Positions 20,328 through 21,712 of a DNA stretch of 21,712 nt are shown here, piece by piece. The notes under the pieces were generated by a model. That model was not told where the DNA came from and did not search any database. It was given only the letters and a program-made list of their open reading frames with translations. The position numbers and the translations under genes were made by a program. Where the stretch lies: assembly GCA_964429355.1 (NCBI GenBank), contig CAYSCH010000134.1, forward strand, positions 1-21,712, read 5' to 3'. Each line of letters opens with the position of its first letter. Position 1 is the stretch's first letter. Source of the DNA: JAAYAY01 sp964429355 (GTDB lineage: Bacteria; Planctomycetota; Planctomycetia; Pirellulales; Thermoguttaceae).

Positions 20328-21712
20328 ATGACCCGCCTCGACAAGACCGAACCGTGGCAGAATCTTCAGGCTCACTTTCTGCACGTCGAGCCGCTCCATC
20401 TTCGCGACCTGTTCCGCAACGACCCCGGCCGGGCCTCGCGTTTCACCATCGAGGACTGCGGCCTGCTCTTGGATTACTCGAAGAACCGGATCACCAACGA
20501 GACGCTCGAGTTGCTCCTGGCCCTGGCCAACGCGGCCGGCCTGAAACAGGCAATCGAACGAATGTTTACTGGCGAGAAGATCAATTCCACCGAAGACCGT
20601 GCCGTACTCCACACGGCCTTGCGTAATCGGTCAGATACGCCGGTTGTCGTCGATGGTGAGAACGTCATGGTAAAAGTCCGTGCCGTCCTCAAACAGATGG
20701 CCGACTTCGCCGAGAAAGTTCGTCGCGGCGACTGGACCGGACATACGAACAAGCCGATCCGCAACATCATCAACATCGGAATCGGCGGTTCCGACCTGGG
20801 CCCCGTGATGGCCTATGAGGCCCTGCGCCCCTACTCCGACCGGGAACTGACTGTCCGGTTCGTCTCCAACGTCGATGGAACTCATCTGGCCGAGGCCACA
20901 CGTGACCTCGATCCGGAAGAGACCCTGTTCATCGTCGCCAGCAAGACGTTCACCACCCAGGAAACGATGACCAACGCCCAGAGCGCTCGGGCGTGGCTGC
21001 TCGAGACCCTCAAAGACGAAGCGGCGATCGCCAGGCATTTTGTCGCCCTGTCCACAAACGGTCAGAAGGTGGCTGAGTTCGGAATCGACGCCGAACAGAG
21101 CATGTTCGAGTTCTGGGATTGGGTGGGCGGCCGCTACAGTCTTCCCTCGGCCATCGGCCTGTCGCTGATGATCGCTATCGGCCCGGAGAACTTCTCCCGC
21201 ATGCTCGATGGCTACCACGCCATGGACCTTCATTTCCGCGAGACGCCCTTCGAGCGAAACATGCCGGTTCTGCTCGGGTTGCTGGGGATCTGGTACAACA
21301 ACTTCTTCGACTGCGACAGCCACGCCATCCTCCCCTACGATCAGTATCTCAGCCGCTTCGCCGCCTACTTCCAGCAGGGCGATATGGAGTCGAACGGCAA
21401 GTATATCACCCTCGGCGGCGAGAGCGTCGCCTGGCAGACCGGACCGATCATTTGGGGCGAACCTGGCACGAACGGCCAGCACGCCTTTTACCAGTTGCTG
21501 CACCAGGGCACCAAGATCGTGCCAGCCGATTTCATCGGATTCGCCCGCAGCCAGAATCCCATCGGCGACCACCATGCCAAGTTGATGGCCAACTTCTTCG
21601 CCCAGACCGAGGCGCTGGCCTTCGGCAAGACCCGCCAGGAAGTAGTGGCCGAAGGGACCCGCGACGCGCTCGTGCCCCACAAAGTCTTCGAAGGCAATCG
21701 GCCCACCAATAC
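20328..21712 (+). CDS. pgi: Glucose-6-phosphate isomerase, 3' end outside the window
   Basis: The visible part is 461 codons of a protein usually near 550 aa. It opens MTRLDKTEPWQNLQAHF and has the classic long-form (E. coli type) motifs: IGIGGSDLGPVMAYEAL for phosphate binding, VASKTFTTQETMTNA, FWDWVGGRYSLPSAIGLS, YDQYLSRFAAYFQQGDMESN, and TGPIIWGEPGTNGQHAFYQL with the catalytic Glu. The enzyme interconverts glucose-6-phosphate and fructose-6-phosphate in the cytoplasm. The ATG at 20328 is the natural N-terminus by alignment memory; its Shine-Dalgarno (GGAAAGAA) is weak and distant. The frame is open to the right edge, with no sign of damage. Confidence 0.96.
   Translation, partial: MTRLDKTEPWQNLQAHFLHVEPLHLRDLFRNDPGRASRFTIEDCGLLLDYSKNRITNETLELLLALANAAGLKQAIERMFTGEKINSTEDRAVLHTALRNRSDTPVVVDGENVMVKVRAVLKQMADFAEKVRRGDWTGHTNKPIRNIINIGIGGSDLGPVMAYEALRPYSDRELTVRFVSNVDGTHLAEATRDLDPEETLFIVASKTFTTQETMTNAQSARAWLLETLKDEAAIARHFVALSTNGQKVAEFGIDAEQSMFEFWDWVGGRYSLPSAIGLSLMIAIGPENFSRMLDGYHAMDLHFRETPFERNMPVLLGLLGIWYNNFFDCDSHAILPYDQYLSRFAAYFQQGDMESNGKYITLGGESVAWQTGPIIWGEPGTNGQHAFYQLLHQGTKIVPADFIGFARSQNPIGDHHAKLMANFFAQTEALAFGKTRQEVVAEGTRDALVPHKVFEGNRPTN

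Noticed and set aside
20631..21680. 349-codon minus-strand frame opposite pgi
   Set aside because: The plus strand encodes textbook glucose-6-phosphate isomerase motifs throughout, so the antisense frame is a by-product of GC-rich codons.

Overview
The window looks like chromosomal DNA of a planctomycete-type bacterium. The evidence is the GC-rich coding sequence, the irregular use of Shine-Dalgarno sites, and the gene families present: a XylR-like regulator with a sugar-binding-like domain, a Tat-exported Gfo/Idh/MocA oxidoreductase, a two-domain secreted 'acetylxylan esterase'-type hydrolase, and a secreted PQQ-type beta-propeller. The lineage is an inference from gene content. No rRNA, tRNA, CRISPR array, transposase or phage gene was seen.

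Region 1 (about 280-8750, all minus strand) is a run of nine co-directional genes, read from high to low coordinate: a small conserved hypothetical protein, an exported beta-propeller, an orphan GcvH-like lipoyl protein, a 2x[4Fe-4S] ferredoxin-domain protein, three different proteins of the 2-hydroxyacyl-CoA dehydratase / benzoyl-CoA reductase D-component superfamily, their ATP-dependent activase (BadF/BadG/BcrA/HgdC type), and a four-helix membrane protein. The three reductase-type subunits overlap one another by 4 nt, and the activase and membrane genes overlap by 8 nt. The first of the three (4201-5448) carries the cysteine pattern of double-cubane-cluster (YjiM/DCCP-like) reductases. A single activase serving three D-type subunits, next to a ferredoxin and a lipoyl carrier, is the most unusual thing in the window. 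It suggests a low-potential ATP-driven reductase system whose substrate is unknown.

Region 2 (about 8750-11600) has a 410-nt spacer with one doubtful small open frame, then a plus-strand pair: an unrecognised 197-aa protein and an intact SNF2-family helicase/translocase, overlapping by 4 nt.

Region 3 (about 11600-18130) looks like carbohydrate or polymer utilisation. It contains a XylR/AraC-type regulator, an exported protein with a perfect HExxHxxGxxH zinc-protease motif, a Tat-exported Gfo/Idh/MocA oxidoreductase (all plus strand), and a convergent exported alpha/beta-hydrolase. The protease-like gene ends at an amber codon followed by 23 more in-frame codons that look protein-coding.

Region 4 (about 18400-21712) is central metabolism: a CoA-binding domain protein and an archaeal-type cofactor-independent phosphoglycerate mutase form a minus-strand pair, divergent from a glucose-6-phosphate isomerase gene cut by the right edge of the window.
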